Below, piece after piece: positions 26,207 to 36,765 of a stretch of DNA of 64,000 nucleotides; position 1 is the first letter of the stretch; each line of letters begins with the position of its first letter. The stretch covers positions 532,127 through 596,126 of the forward strand of contig NZ_JAHZCJ010000001.1 in NCBI RefSeq assembly GCF_019422935.1, read 5' to 3'. Below the pieces are notes generated by a model. The model saw only the letters and a program-made list of their open reading frames with translations, ran no database searches and had not been told where the DNA came from. The stretch comes from Desulfovibrio sp. (GTDB lineage: Bacteria > Desulfobacterota > Desulfovibrionia > Desulfovibrionales > Desulfovibrionaceae). Made by a program: the position numbers and the translations under genes.

Positions 26207-26955
26207 GTGCTTCATTAGTCCGGCGGCGCTTCAGCGATGCTTCCGCAAGTTATGATGCCGAGGCTCAGGCCCAGCGGCAGATTGCTTCGCACCTCTGGGC
26301 GCTTGCAGCGCCACACATTCCCCGCGGTGCAGCCATACTGGAAGTAGGCGCGGGTACGGGCCTGCTGACGCGGCATATTCTGAGCGCGCAGCCCAAAAGC
26401 CTCACAGTCAACGACCTTTATACCAGCCCGCAAGTGCAGGCCCTCACACAGCAAGAGCCATGTGTGCTTTCCGTGCGCGAGGGCAACGCGGAAACGCTGG
26501 ACTTCTGCGGCCCGTACGATGCCATTTGCAGTGCCTCAACCGTGCAGTGGTTTGTGGATATTGCGGCCTTTTTCCATAGTTGCGCCGGGAATCTGTCCAA
26601 AGGCGGGCTGCTGGCCTTCAGCAGCTTTTTGCCTGGCAACCTGCACGAAGTTGCGGAGCTTACAGGCGTTGGGCTGGACTATGCCGATGCTGCCGCCCTG
26701 CAAAGCTATCTTGCGAATGATTTTGAACTGGTTGCAATGGAGCAGGGCGAAATCACACTGGATTTTGCCAGCCCACATGACGTTCTGCTGCACCTCAGGC
26801 GTACTGGCGTAACAGGCATCAGGTCTGTGGGCTGGAACAAACGTAGATATCTTGAGTTTGTTAATGGCTACATTTCCCGTTACAGCGCCGGGCAGGGCGT
26901 CAGGCTGACTTATCGGCCAGTGTATGTTGTTGCCCTGCGCAAGAGACTAGGGTAG
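26203..26955 (+). CDS. bioC: Malonyl-ACP O-methyltransferase
   Basis: 250 residues, overlapping bioG by 4 bases. SAM-binding motif ILEVGAGTGLLTR near residue 45 and the BioC-like N-terminus VRRRFSDASASYDAEAQAQ. It methylates malonyl-ACP so that the fatty acid system can build the pimelate chain. The later motif AICSASTVQWFVD is typical of the family. bioA, bioB and bioD are not in this window. Confidence 0.92.
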   Translation: MSASLVRRRFSDASASYDAEAQAQRQIASHLWALAAPHIPRGAAILEVGAGTGLLTRHILSAQPKSLTVNDLYTSPQVQALTQQEPCVLSVREGNAETLDFCGPYDAICSASTVQWFVDIAAFFHSCAGNLSKGGLLAFSSFLPGNLHEVAELTGVGLDYADAAALQSYLANDFELVAMEQGEITLDFASPHDVLLHLRRTGVTGIRSVGWNKRRYLEFVNGYISRYSAGQGVRLTYRPVYVVALRKRLG

Positions 26956-27038
26956 ATATTTATTATCAAGTTGTGCCATTTTTGTTTTGTTTCTTATCTT
27001 TTTGGTAGTGTTATTGAGGCAGTAAGGGGAGGCGCAGG

Positions 27039-27788
27039 ATGAAACCTACGGCAAGATTTCTTTACTGGTGCGTTACTTTGTTGATCCTCTGTCTGGGACA
27101 GAGGGCCTTAGCAGCGTCATCCCCGCAGGGGGATACCGTTGCGGGTGGAGCCTATGGTTTTGAATCCGCCAAGGCATACCTGGAAATGCAGAGACGTGAT
27201 CTGGCAGAAGCGCAAGGCAAATTTGAAAACGATCTTTTTCAAAACCTTGATGAAGCAAACGCCATTAATATAAAATACAGGGCCTTGCCTCCCAACTATG
27301 TACTGTACAGGCTGAAGCTGGCGGAAAATATCGAAAAAAACGCCAGCAAGCCAGACAGGCTGACCGCATATTGCAAGGAATTTCTGTATATTGATAATGC
27401 AGAAAGGGAAAATGCGGATAAATATTTGACCTATAACGAATCCATGACGGAAAAGTTCATTCCGCGCGATACATATCAGGTCATGGATGAAGATATATTG
27501 CGCAATGTGCTTGTGCGGTATCTTGAAACATACAGCATGGTGTATGGATTCAAAAAACCTGATTCCATAAAGATTCGGATAGATAAGGCCATCCCCTACA
27601 AAAATGCTGAAGGCGACTTTGGCATTTTGTATTCCATAGCCCTGACGGAAAATGACGAGACTGACGATTCTGCGCCGGAAAAGATGTTTCAGGTTTCATA
27701 TTGCAATGGAGAAATTGTCAGTTTTGAGCCTTCATCAAATGACGCAGTGGATACAGCAGTATTGAAGATTTGCAAGTCACGGCAGTAA
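27039..27788 (+). CDS. Hypothetical exported protein
   Basis: 249 residues, start supported by AGGGGAGG. Signal peptide at about 1-25 (LLILCLGQRALAASS). The mature part is soluble and charged, starting with a predicted helical stretch (ESAKAYLEMQRRDLAEAQGK), followed by a mixed region with EKMFQVSYCNGE. I recognise no family. It ends 137 bases before the PilZ-glycosyltransferase gene on the same strand. It could be an accessory of that polysaccharide locus, but the gap and lack of homology signals leave this unproven. Confidence 0.7.
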   Translation: MKPTARFLYWCVTLLILCLGQRALAASSPQGDTVAGGAYGFESAKAYLEMQRRDLAEAQGKFENDLFQNLDEANAINIKYRALPPNYVLYRLKLAENIEKNASKPDRLTAYCKEFLYIDNAERENADKYLTYNESMTEKFIPRDTYQVMDEDILRNVLVRYLETYSMVYGFKKPDSIKIRIDKAIPYKNAEGDFGILYSIALTENDETDDSAPEKMFQVSYCNGEIVSFEPSSNDAVDTAVLKICKSRQ

Positions 27789-27925
27789 CGGCAAGGTTGG
27801 CGGGGCCATGCGGACAGATAGTATTTTTTTGACGAGGTATGGAATTTGCTTTAAGTACTCATTATCAAAAATCTGACTATTTGTGTTGCCCTTTTTCGCC
27901 ACTGTAACTGAACCGGATTGACCGA

Positions 27926-29764
27926 ATGCTGTTGTCTACTAAACTTTCTTCCAAGCTCACTCCCCAGTTGCCCGTGGACGGTGAAATTTACCCCAAGGCC
28001 AAAAGTGATCGACGTCTCGCCCCTAACATTCCCGGGCGTGGCGGGTCGAGGCGTGGCGCCCATCAGCGCTATGAAGCCGAGCTTCAAGTGTCGGTATATG
28101 ATGCTTCGGAAGAATCCGCCCCGTTGCGCTGCCTGAGCGAAGACCTCTCGTCATCGGGCATGCTGCTGCATTGGGCTGAGGATGCGCCGCTCCCTGCCGA
28201 GGGGCAAAAGCTTGTGCTGCGCTTTACCATGCCGCCTGGCACTCTGCCGGAGGGGTATGAATCGCGCGTGCGCATCCCCGCAGATGTGGTGCGCCTTGTG
28301 GATGGGGAGGATGGTGAAAAAAAGGTTGCCGTCAATTTTGTGCGTAATCTGGATAACTATCTGCGCCTGAAAAAGTGGCTGCGCCTGATTGCGACTTCTG
28401 TAATTCTGCTTGCTCTTTCTGTATATGCCGTTGCCTACATGCGGCAGGAAAGTCTGTTTTACTTCATGTTTGACGTACCCGTATTTACCTACGGGATTGT
28501 TGCGTCCGTTTTTCTGGTAAGCCGATTTGTGTTTTCCTTTTTTTACCGCAACGTTCCTGTTGATCCTGATTTTACGCCCGGCGTCACTATTGTCATTCCC
28601 TGCTTTAACGAAGAAGAATGGATTGAAAAAACCATCCAGTGCGCCATTAATCAGGATTATCCTGAGGAAAAGCTTGAAGTTATCCTTGTGGACGACGGCA
28701 GCACGGATAAATCCATGGAGCGTGTGCGGCGCATCGAAAAGCAGATTCGCAAGGAAATAACCGGCGACCGATTTGTGGTCATTGAGCAGCCCTACAACAT
28801 GGGCAAGCGCCACGCGCTTGCGGCTGGGGCACAACATGCCAAATTTGAGTTGCTGGTCTTTGTGGATTCGGACAGCTTTCTGGAGCCGGACGCAGTGCGG
28901 GAAGTGGTGCAGCCCTTCCGCGACCCCAAGATGGGGGCTGTCTCTGGCAGAACAGAAGTGCAGAACAAATGGACAAACGCCCTCACCAAGATGCAGGCCG
29001 TGCGCTACTATGTGGCCTTTCGGTTCATCAAGGCGGCGGAATCCGTTTTTGACGGCGTGACCTGTCTTTCCGGCCCCCTTGCCTGTTACCGCAAGGACCT
29101 TGTGCTGCACTACCTCGATGATTGGCTCAACCAGAAGTTTTTTGGTTACCCTGCCACGTTTGGCGATGACAGAAGCCTGACAAACTACATCCTTGCCCAC
29201 CACCGCACTGGTTATCAGGATGCGGCGGTGTGTTCCACCATTGTGCCCTCGAGCATGCGAACCTTCATCCGGCAGCAGATGCGCTGGAAGCGCTCGTGGC
29301 TGCGTGAAACCCTGCGCGCCAGTTCCTTTATGTGGAGAAAAGAGCCGTTCATGGCGCTTTCGTTCTACATCGGTTTTTTGTTGCCTGTGCTGGCCCCGCT
29401 GGTTGTTGTGCGCACCATGGTCGTCATTCCAATAGAGCTTGGCCTGTTTCCCTACAAATATCTTGCGGGCATTCTTGTTACCAGCATGCTCATGAGCGCA
29501 TCGTATCTGCTGTTCAAACGCAGCAATCTGTGGCCCTACGGCATTGTTTTTTGCGTGTTTTATCTGGGGGTGCTGCTGTGGCAGCTTCCTGTGGCAGTGC
29601 TCACGTTCTGGAAGTCGGAATGGGGCACGCGCAATACCTCTGCCGACGTAGCCGCGCAGGAAAAGCTGCGCTACGAGCAGAAGATGTTCGTCATGCCCTC
29701 TGAAAGCGCCGTTGCCGCAGGAGCGGGGCAGCCAGCCGATCACGGCAAGCACGGTGAGGGCTAG
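27926..29764 (+). CDS. PilZ-domain family 2 glycosyltransferase (processive polysaccharide synthase)
   Basis: 612 residues. An N-terminal PilZ-like domain (about 45-140) follows an Arg-rich start and carries DLSSSGML, the DxSxxG c-di-GMP motif. Two membrane helices (about 152-205) precede the GT-A domain with LVDDGSTD, FVDSDSF, FGDDRSLTNYIL and QQMRWKRSW. This is the D, DxD, D, QxxRW set of hyaluronan, chitin and poly-GlcNAc synthases. C-terminal helices form the export channel. It likely makes and secretes a beta-linked polysaccharide in response to c-di-GMP. PilZ at the N-terminus differs from BcsA, where it is C-terminal. It heads an operon with export and modification genes. Confidence 0.9.
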   Translation: MLLSTKLSSKLTPQLPVDGEIYPKAKSDRRLAPNIPGRGGSRRGAHQRYEAELQVSVYDASEESAPLRCLSEDLSSSGMLLHWAEDAPLPAEGQKLVLRFTMPPGTLPEGYESRVRIPADVVRLVDGEDGEKKVAVNFVRNLDNYLRLKKWLRLIATSVILLALSVYAVAYMRQESLFYFMFDVPVFTYGIVASVFLVSRFVFSFFYRNVPVDPDFTPGVTIVIPCFNEEEWIEKTIQCAINQDYPEEKLEVILVDDGSTDKSMERVRRIEKQIRKEITGDRFVVIEQPYNMGKRHALAAGAQHAKFELLVFVDSDSFLEPDAVREVVQPFRDPKMGAVSGRTEVQNKWTNALTKMQAVRYYVAFRFIKAAESVFDGVTCLSGPLACYRKDLVLHYLDDWLNQKFFGYPATFGDDRSLTNYILAHHRTGYQDAAVCSTIVPSSMRTFIRQQMRWKRSWLRETLRASSFMWRKEPFMALSFYIGFLLPVLAPLVVVRTMVVIPIELGLFPYKYLAGILVTSMLMSASYLLFKRSNLWPYGIVFCVFYLGVLLWQLPVAVLTFWKSEWGTRNTSADVAAQEKLRYEQKMFVMPSESAVAAGAGQPADHGKHGEG

Positions 29765-29767
29765 GGC

Positions 29768-31765
29768 ATGCGAGCGCTTTCCAAAGATACCTGGAAGATC
29801 CTGCGGTCATGCCTGCAATGGGCATTTTTGATCGGCCTGTGCGTATTTATTGTTCAGCTCTTTATGGAGAGGGGCAGGCCGCCGCAGTTTGACCGTGAAT
29901 CATGGACGCAGCGCGATGGGTTCACGGCCATTTCTTACGGTTCGCTCACACGCGATGAAAAGCCGGGGCTGAACTCGCGCCAGCAGTTTGCGGAGCACGT
30001 GGCAGCCATTGAAAAGGCTGGTTATCAGTGGATAAGCACGGACGACGTCATCAGTTTTTATCGCGATGGCGAGCCGCTGCCAGAGAAAGCCCTGTACCTC
30101 ATGATGGAAGGCGGCCGCAAGGATTCCGTCATCTTTGGGCAGGAGATCATGGGTAAAACAGGGGTGCATGCTTCGCTGTTTACAACAACCGGCACCCTGA
30201 AAAGCTGGAACAACTTTTTTGTCACCAAGTCCAATGTGGCGGCGCTGGCAAAGAGTCCTTTCTGGGATGTGGGCAGTCAGGGGCTTGGGCTGTTGCCTAT
30301 CAACGAAAACATGCCCAAGGTCACGCCCGGCTACTTTTTGACAGATTTTTTGCGCGATTCCACTGGCCTGCCTGCGGAAACCGAAGAGCAGATGCGTGAC
30401 CGGCTGGCGGCGTATTATAAAGAATCGTTTGAGCCGTTGGCAAAGCTCCTGTCCGAGCCGCCCAAGGCCTTTGTGATGATGCCCGCCAACTCCTTCAACG
30501 CGGCAATGCCGCATGCGGTCAAAGAGGCCAACCGCGATCTGGTGCAGCAGTATTTTCAGATGGCTTTTTCCAGAGAGGGGGCGGCGTTCAATTCCGCAGT
30601 GGATGACCGTTTCGCGCTCACGCGCGTTCAGATCAAGCCGGAGTGGACAGAGCAGCACCTCATGGAAGTGCTCTCGCTCAGAACCGCCAAACGCACACGG
30701 TTTTCACTGGCAGAGGGCGACACCGCCGACAGCTGGGTATCTTTTCGCACCAGGGTGGAAGCCTCGGGGCGGGATATTGTGCTGACCCCGCAGGAGGGCA
30801 GGGCTGACCCGGTCATACTGCGCGGCAGCAACCTGTGGGATAATGTTTCGCTGTCCATGGCCATTGCGCAGAAGGAAAACGTGGATCGCTACGTCTATCT
30901 GCGTTATGCCACGCCCAGCGCCTTTTTGCGCGTGACCCTGCACGGGGCGCGCCTGCTGGTGCAGGAGCGCGTACCCGGTCAGGGGCTGTACACTATTGCG
31001 GATGAAATCATTACCACCCAGCCACCCTGGCGTTTTGATATTCTGCTCAAGGGCAACAGACTTAAAGTTTTGCTTGACGGCAAGGCGCTCGGCCCAGGAT
31101 TTTTGCCAGTATCACCCACACTGCGGCTTGGGGCGGTGGCTCTGGGCACTGACGATGTGGAGGGGTACGAGGGACGCTTTGGTTCGTTGAGTATCGTGCG
31201 CATTCCTTCGCTCTGGCGCATTGAATCCGCAGGCAGCACCAGTTCTGGCAGTACAGCTTCAGCCAAGGCGCAGGAGGTGACTGCATGCGTGGTGCCGCTG
31301 GCGGCCGGGGCCGGTGCTGGCAACGCAGATGCCGAAAGGGTATCGCGTCAGGTATTGCGCGCAAGGGCGGAAGGCAGCATGACCATTGCCGCTCTTGCCC
31401 CTGGCAATCTTGTTCTGGACGACAGCATGCTGTTGATAGCGCCTTTCAGTATAGAACAAAGCCGCAGGCTGTGGGACGGTATAATGGTGCAGCCCCTTGC
31501 CCAAAGCTCATGGAAGGATGTAGCGGCGACCCTCAAGGCCATTGCCGCCGCAGGCTATCGCCCCGTGGTGCGCCTTACGCGTGATGCGGCAGCGGCACTT
31601 GCGGCCTCGGGCATTACCCTGCCCGCAGAGCATTACCTGCTTGATTTTACGCGGGCGGAAATCCCCGACTCTCTCTGGACGCCGCTTGCCCATAGGCATA
31701 ACCGAAACAATTTCCTTTATGCTACCGCAGAAAAGGGCGTTCTGTACGCTGCGGGGGGCAACTGA
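29768..31765 (+). CDS. Membrane-anchored NodB-like protein, likely catalytically dead
   Basis: 665 residues. One N-terminal membrane helix (about 12-32) anchors a periplasmic protein. Residues 50-250 follow the polysaccharide deacetylase (NodB) layout: ISYGSL, QWISTDDVISFY, then LYLMMEGGRKDS where active enzymes have TFDDG, and FWDVGSQGLG where they have a SHTxxH. The metal ligands are therefore missing. A later region (about 310-480) looks like a concanavalin-type beta sandwich (PPWRFDILLKGNRLKVLLDG). It may bind the polymer or act as a scaffold. It starts 3 bases after the synthase gene and overlaps the next gene by one base (TGATG). Confidence 0.75.
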   Translation: MRALSKDTWKILRSCLQWAFLIGLCVFIVQLFMERGRPPQFDRESWTQRDGFTAISYGSLTRDEKPGLNSRQQFAEHVAAIEKAGYQWISTDDVISFYRDGEPLPEKALYLMMEGGRKDSVIFGQEIMGKTGVHASLFTTTGTLKSWNNFFVTKSNVAALAKSPFWDVGSQGLGLLPINENMPKVTPGYFLTDFLRDSTGLPAETEEQMRDRLAAYYKESFEPLAKLLSEPPKAFVMMPANSFNAAMPHAVKEANRDLVQQYFQMAFSREGAAFNSAVDDRFALTRVQIKPEWTEQHLMEVLSLRTAKRTRFSLAEGDTADSWVSFRTRVEASGRDIVLTPQEGRADPVILRGSNLWDNVSLSMAIAQKENVDRYVYLRYATPSAFLRVTLHGARLLVQERVPGQGLYTIADEIITTQPPWRFDILLKGNRLKVLLDGKALGPGFLPVSPTLRLGAVALGTDDVEGYEGRFGSLSIVRIPSLWRIESAGSTSSGSTASAKAQEVTACVVPLAAGAGAGNADAERVSRQVLRARAEGSMTIAALAPGNLVLDDSMLLIAPFSIEQSRRLWDGIMVQPLAQSSWKDVAATLKAIAAAGYRPVVRLTRDAAAALAASGITLPAEHYLLDFTRAEIPDSLWTPLAHRHNRNNFLYATAEKGVLYAAGGN

Positions 31766-34700
31766 TGCGCGTCAGTATTCTTTCTTTCAGTCTGCTGTTG
31801 GTTCTGTGCTGCGGCTTTGCCGCAAGCGCTGTCTGCGCGCAGGAGTTTCCCGCTGGGGATAGCCGGGCGCGCCTTGATCAGCCAGGAGGTCTGGAACCTG
31901 TCAAAAGCCCCAATTCCGCAAAAGGGCAGGAGCAGACAAGTGGCGCGGAACCGGAAAAGCTCTCGGCAGCCTACTATTACAATCGCGCCAACTATGCCAT
32001 CAGCCGCGAAATGTACGCGGAAGCTCTGGGTGAAATCGACAAGGGCATGGATCTGGACCCCGGCTTTCTGCCCTTCATTACGCAAAAGGCCCTTGTGCTT
32101 TCGCGCTTGTCGCGGCACGAGGATGCCGCGCGTTTCTATTCGCTGGCGCTTGAAGCCAGGCCGGACGATGCCCGGCTGGCGGCCCTTGCGGCAGAAAACA
32201 TCCAGAGCAGCCGGGCCAAAGACCCAGCAGCCCTTTCCACTGATCTGGCAAGGTTTTTTAGCGGTCTTTCCGTGCAGGTGACGCCGGAGCTTATCAAACT
32301 GCTGGCGGAACGTCAGGATCAGAACAACGCGGTCTTTCTGCCCGCCCTGCGCGCTGCAGGGGCCGTTGGCAAGCTTTCGGACGAGGAACAGGCCGTTCTC
32401 AAGGCCTGCCTTGCCAACAACGGCACTGTTGCCGCGGCTCTGCTGCGCCGTCAGAATGACTGGCCGCAAGGCTCAGAGCCGTTGCGGGCCGTATTTGAGG
32501 CTATGACCGCCCGCGCCCTGCAACTGGCTGGCAAGCAGGACGAAGCCGAGGCTTTTTATCGGCAGGCGGCAACGCGGGGCTTTAGTCAGGAAACCTTGAA
32601 CGCCATCAAGGCGCAAGCCTATCTGAACCTTAACGAGCAAAAAAAGGCCGCCACGGTTTACGAGCAGGGCTGGCGCATGGCTTCCAGCCCGCAGGTGTGG
32701 GCCGTGCGTGCGGCAGATGCCTACGCCGCTTCTGGCGGCATCAAGGAAGCCGCAGATATACTTGAAAAAGCAGCGAAAATAGCCCCGCACGACCTGTATT
32801 TGCAGGGGCAGCTCTATTACCGCCTTGCACAAGCCGGAAAAACCGCCGAACTCAAGGCTCTTGAGCAGCGGCTTGAGGCCGGGGGCAGCAGCATTGCCGT
32901 GAACTTTGGCAAATTCCTGTTCGCCCGGCAGAGCAAAAACAGGGATGCCATGCAAAAAGCCCGGCAGGCCGTTGTGGAGCATGTGGACGATGTAAGCGCT
33001 GTTCATGCACAGGACGACATCCGGCTGATTGTTGCCAGTCTTGGGTTCAGCGGTGCGCAGGCCCCGCAGGAACAGCAGGCCGAACTCATGCGTAACAACG
33101 GCTGGGAGCTGTGGGACAGCGGAAAAATAGACGACGCCTATGTTTCGTGGCGCGATTCCGTTGCTCTTGACCCCCAGCACGGGCAGAAGGCTGGCCCCTC
33201 CATGTGCGCGGTCTTGTTGCAGCAGGGCAGAACTGCGGACGCCATGGAACTTTTCCGCATGCAGTACCCTGAAATGCCCGTGTTCTCCCTTGCCTTGTAT
33301 CTGATAAAGGACAAGCAGTGGTCTGCGGCTTACCCGCTGTTGCGGTCTATGGCTGCCCCTTCGGGCGCCAATGCCCCCTGGTACGCGCTGGCCCTTGCCG
33401 CAGGCGCGCTTGAAGGCGGCGACATCCGCGCAGTGGAAACCAGCGCCAGGGCCTTGCTTGCCCTTGATCCGCCGCAGGAAAGCCACACAGTCAGTATTCC
33501 CGCCGCTGATGCGGGGGCAGGGCAGTTGCAGTTGAGCCGGTCGCTCTATCTCTCCATGCTGTCGGAATATCTGGGCAAGCTGTTGGATCAGCAGAATGTC
33601 GCATTGATTCCTGAGCTTTTGGCAAGCAGACAGCTTCAGGGCATACCCGCGCCGCAGGCCGCTAAAATGTTGAGCGAAGCGGGTTTCAGCCTTGCAGTTG
33701 GCGACAGCGCGCAGGCTGCGGTGCCTTTGTGGCAGCGCGCGCTTACGCTCAGTCCTGATCTGCCCGAGGCGCATCTGGGTATGGCCCTTGCTGCCGCCAT
33801 GCAGGGAAACATGACAGCTGCGGAGATTCATCTGAACGCGGCACCTGTCAATGCTTCGCCCCGGCATGAATTCATTCTTGGTCGCATCAGGATGCTTGAA
33901 GGGCAGACGGATGTGGCTATGCGCCATTTTGACAGCTTTTTGCGTGCGGAACCCGGCAACCTTGCCGCGCGGTACGCAGTTTTCAATATTTTTATGTCGC
34001 TGGCAAACTACACCCGCGCCCGCGCGCTTTACGGCGAATTCAAAAATGCCTCAGGGCCTACCGCCCGCCTGTATGAAGGGCAGTGCGCCCTTGCCCTCGG
34101 CGATGCCGGTCGGGCAGAGGCGATTTTCCGTTCTCTCATGGCCAAGGGTGCAACTACAAGACCTGTGGCCCCGCTGCTGGTGGCGGCCTTGCGCGCCCAG
34201 AACCGTTGGGCTGAGGCGGCTTCCATTTTGCAGCAAAGCGGCCTGCCAGACCCGGAAAAACTCACGGCTCTGCGCCGTCAGGCCGAAGACGCTCTGGCAG
34301 AAGCCCGCTACCCTGCGGCGCGAGGTTACGCCCAGACCTATCTGGCCGATGATCCGGATTCAGCCTATGTGCAGTCGTTGTACAACAGCTCCCTGCGCGA
34401 TGAGTACAGAATGCAGGCTGACCGCCTTGAAAAGCTCAAGCGCGAGCAGATACGGATTGCCCGGGGCACGCTTGATCCTGAACGCCTTGCCCCGCAGGAA
34501 AGGGAAAAACTGGCAGAACTGCGCTCCGGCGGTCAGGCGGGGCTTGAACCCGACAAGTCGCTTCTTGATGATGCGCAGACGCATGCCGAAGGCTTGCTTG
34601 CCCGCAACACCATACAGCGCGACGCGCTTGAAAGCGTGCTGGATATCTCCCTGCAACGCCACGACTATAACGAAGCGGCCAAAATCTCCCGCCATATGGC

Positions 34701-36687
34701 GCAGGAATATCCCTACGACATGCATTATCAGTTGCAGTCTGCCGTGCATTCCGGCGCAGTGTCGCGTTTTGACCGTGCCCTTCCGGCGGTGCAATCCCTT
34801 TCGGCCCGTGGGGCAAACGGGGCTGGCATGGCCCTGTGCTTTGCCAACATTACCTCGCAGACGGACGGCAAAAGCTATACACCGCAGGATGTTGCCGCAT
34901 ATCTGGATCAGCTTGGCGCAAACTATCGGCCAGTTTCCCTGCCGGAGTTTCTGGCTCCTGCACCCAAGGACGCGAGCACAGTTGCGCCGGGCAAAATACC
35001 TCTGCTGCTCGTCATAGGCCAGACGCGGCCTGAAGAACTGCAAGCCATAGATGCCGCTCTGGCTCAACGTGGCGGCAGGGCCGTGCTGCTGGTGAGCAGA
35101 CAGTCATTTATTCCCGGCACGCCGGACGACCTGCCCAATACAGCGCTCTTGCGCCGGCTGGTGAGCACAGGCCGCTGGGAACTGGCACTCACGGATACCT
35201 CTGGCCGCACCATTGTGGACGTGACAGGCCGCAGGGGCGGATTCTGGGCACGGCGCGCAATGGTAGACGGACGGCCTGAAACTGTGGAAGAAATGAAACA
35301 CCGCTGGGCTTCGGCAATGGCCGAGGCGCGTCAGCTTGCGCAGTCTCAGGGCTTTGCGGTGACGGCCTGGATGTACCCCGGCGGCGATTACGGGCAGATC
35401 AGCCTCGACGGCGATGCGGAAATCCGGCAGGCCTACACCGAGGCAGCCCGCGAGGTCTTTGCCGTGGCCTTTGTGCCCACTGCCAACGGCTATCACACCA
35501 ACAGCCTTGACCCGCTGTTTGTGCCAGTGCGCAACGTGTACGCGCAACTGGACGCCAAGGCCATAGCCTCCATGCCGCAGAACCATCCCACGCGCCTTGC
35601 GGTGCAGACAGAAGGCTTGCTGGCAAGCTGGCACGGGCAGTTGCCGCGTGCGGAAATGCTCTTTGCCCGGGCGGCCTCGCTTGGCCTTTCGCCTGCGGAT
35701 AACGCCTATTACCGCGCAAGCAACGCGCTGTTTGACGAAGATGCGCCCTATGCCAATGAGCTTGCGCGCGAAGCAAAGCGGCTTGATCCGGATAACCCGC
35801 GCACGGACGAACTCCTTGATCGTGCGCAGCGGCTTTTGCGGCCCAGAGCCACGTTCAGCCCTCACGGATGGACAGACAATGCCGGGCGCAGTTTTGCGGA
35901 ATACGAACTTAAGGCTTCCACATTTTTGCAGGAGAATCTTTCCGCCCAGGCTTCGGTTTCCGATCTGTGGTGGAAGAGCGACCACAATTCGCTGCATGGC
36001 CATGCTGTGGGCCTTGGGCTGCGCTACTTCCCCTTCAAGCAGCACTGGCTTGACCTGATGGTGCGCGATGTGCAGCCGGACAGCGGCTCTTCCTTTATGG
36101 AAGCGCGCGCAGCCTGGCGCGGCGTGTACTCGGTCGATCCCCTGCGCATCAACGGGCCGTACACCCTCAGCTACAGCCGGCAATCTATCGAGACGGCGGA
36201 AAGCGTCAAAAAGGGCGTGTACGCCGACAGGCTGGGCCTGAATACCGAGGCCCGCATACTGGACTGGGGTGTGCTTCAGGCTGAAATCTTCGGCACCCAG
36301 CGCACGGACGGCAACCGCACTGTGGGCGGCACCGTCAGCCCCCGTTATATTTTGTGGGACAAGCCGCAACTCCAGGTGGGCTATCTGTTCAGCGCTGCCG
36401 ACAGCGACAGAAATCCTGCCGACTATTACGCCCCGCAGGAATACGTCAATCATATGGCTGTGGCCTCGTTTGATGTGGAGCTTTTTGACCAGATGCACGT
36501 GCGCGGTTTTGCCGGTTACGGCACGGCCATATCCAAGAACAAAAGCTGGGAGCAGGTCTTGCGTTACAGCCTTGATCTGAACTGGGTTCCTACCGATAAC
36601 TGGAGCCTTGCCCTTGGCTACAGGCGTATGGAACTGCCCGACTACAACATGGATGAATATTCGCTGAACCTGCAATACGTTTTTTAA
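31765..36687 (+). CDS. Giant polysaccharide export protein: TPR + NodB-like + outer-membrane barrel
   Basis: 1640 residues with a signal peptide (1-28). Residues ~60-1000 are TPR-like helical repeats (for example AYYYNRANYAISREMYAEAL). Residues ~1015-1265 resemble a PgaB/NodB deacetylase without its metal ligands: LLLVIGQTRPEE replaces TFDDG and there is no HxxxH, though AWMYPGGDYG survives. More TPRs follow, then from ~1362 a 280-residue beta-barrel ending in the outer-membrane signature YSLNLQYVF. PgaA has TPR plus barrel; here a PgaB-like domain is inserted as well. It probably carries the polymer across periplasm and outer membrane. Overlap with the upstream gene indicates co-translation. 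Confidence 0.82.
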   Translation: MRVSILSFSLLLVLCCGFAASAVCAQEFPAGDSRARLDQPGGLEPVKSPNSAKGQEQTSGAEPEKLSAAYYYNRANYAISREMYAEALGEIDKGMDLDPGFLPFITQKALVLSRLSRHEDAARFYSLALEARPDDARLAALAAENIQSSRAKDPAALSTDLARFFSGLSVQVTPELIKLLAERQDQNNAVFLPALRAAGAVGKLSDEEQAVLKACLANNGTVAAALLRRQNDWPQGSEPLRAVFEAMTARALQLAGKQDEAEAFYRQAATRGFSQETLNAIKAQAYLNLNEQKKAATVYEQGWRMASSPQVWAVRAADAYAASGGIKEAADILEKAAKIAPHDLYLQGQLYYRLAQAGKTAELKALEQRLEAGGSSIAVNFGKFLFARQSKNRDAMQKARQAVVEHVDDVSAVHAQDDIRLIVASLGFSGAQAPQEQQAELMRNNGWELWDSGKIDDAYVSWRDSVALDPQHGQKAGPSMCAVLLQQGRTADAMELFRMQYPEMPVFSLALYLIKDKQWSAAYPLLRSMAAPSGANAPWYALALAAGALEGGDIRAVETSARALLALDPPQESHTVSIPAADAGAGQLQLSRSLYLSMLSEYLGKLLDQQNVALIPELLASRQLQGIPAPQAAKMLSEAGFSLAVGDSAQAAVPLWQRALTLSPDLPEAHLGMALAAAMQGNMTAAEIHLNAAPVNASPRHEFILGRIRMLEGQTDVAMRHFDSFLRAEPGNLAARYAVFNIFMSLANYTRARALYGEFKNASGPTARLYEGQCALALGDAGRAEAIFRSLMAKGATTRPVAPLLVAALRAQNRWAEAASILQQSGLPDPEKLTALRRQAEDALAEARYPAARGYAQTYLADDPDSAYVQSLYNSSLRDEYRMQADRLEKLKREQIRIARGTLDPERLAPQEREKLAELRSGGQAGLEPDKSLLDDAQTHAEGLLARNTIQRDALESVLDISLQRHDYNEAAKISRHMAQEYPYDMHYQLQSAVHSGAVSRFDRALPAVQSLSARGANGAGMALCFANITSQTDGKSYTPQDVAAYLDQLGANYRPVSLPEFLAPAPKDASTVAPGKIPLLLVIGQTRPEELQAIDAALAQRGGRAVLLVSRQSFIPGTPDDLPNTALLRRLVSTGRWELALTDTSGRTIVDVTGRRGGFWARRAMVDGRPETVEEMKHRWASAMAEARQLAQSQGFAVTAWMYPGGDYGQISLDGDAEIRQAYTEAAREVFAVAFVPTANGYHTNSLDPLFVPVRNVYAQLDAKAIASMPQNHPTRLAVQTEGLLASWHGQLPRAEMLFARAASLGLSPADNAYYRASNALFDEDAPYANELAREAKRLDPDNPRTDELLDRAQRLLRPRATFSPHGWTDNAGRSFAEYELKASTFLQENLSAQASVSDLWWKSDHNSLHGHAVGLGLRYFPFKQHWLDLMVRDVQPDSGSSFMEARAAWRGVYSVDPLRINGPYTLSYSRQSIETAESVKKGVYADRLGLNTEARILDWGVLQAEIFGTQRTDGNRTVGGTVSPRYILWDKPQLQVGYLFSAADSDRNPADYYAPQEYVNHMAVASFDVELFDQMHVRGFAGYGTAISKNKSWEQVLRYSLDLNWVPTDNWSLALGYRRMELPDYNMDEYSLNLQYVF

Positions 36688-36765
36688 AAAACATTCAGTG
36701 TTCTGCGCCGGGCCGTCTCGCCCTTGTGTAAAATCCGTCCGGGCCATAGTGCAGGGGAGGTTGCT

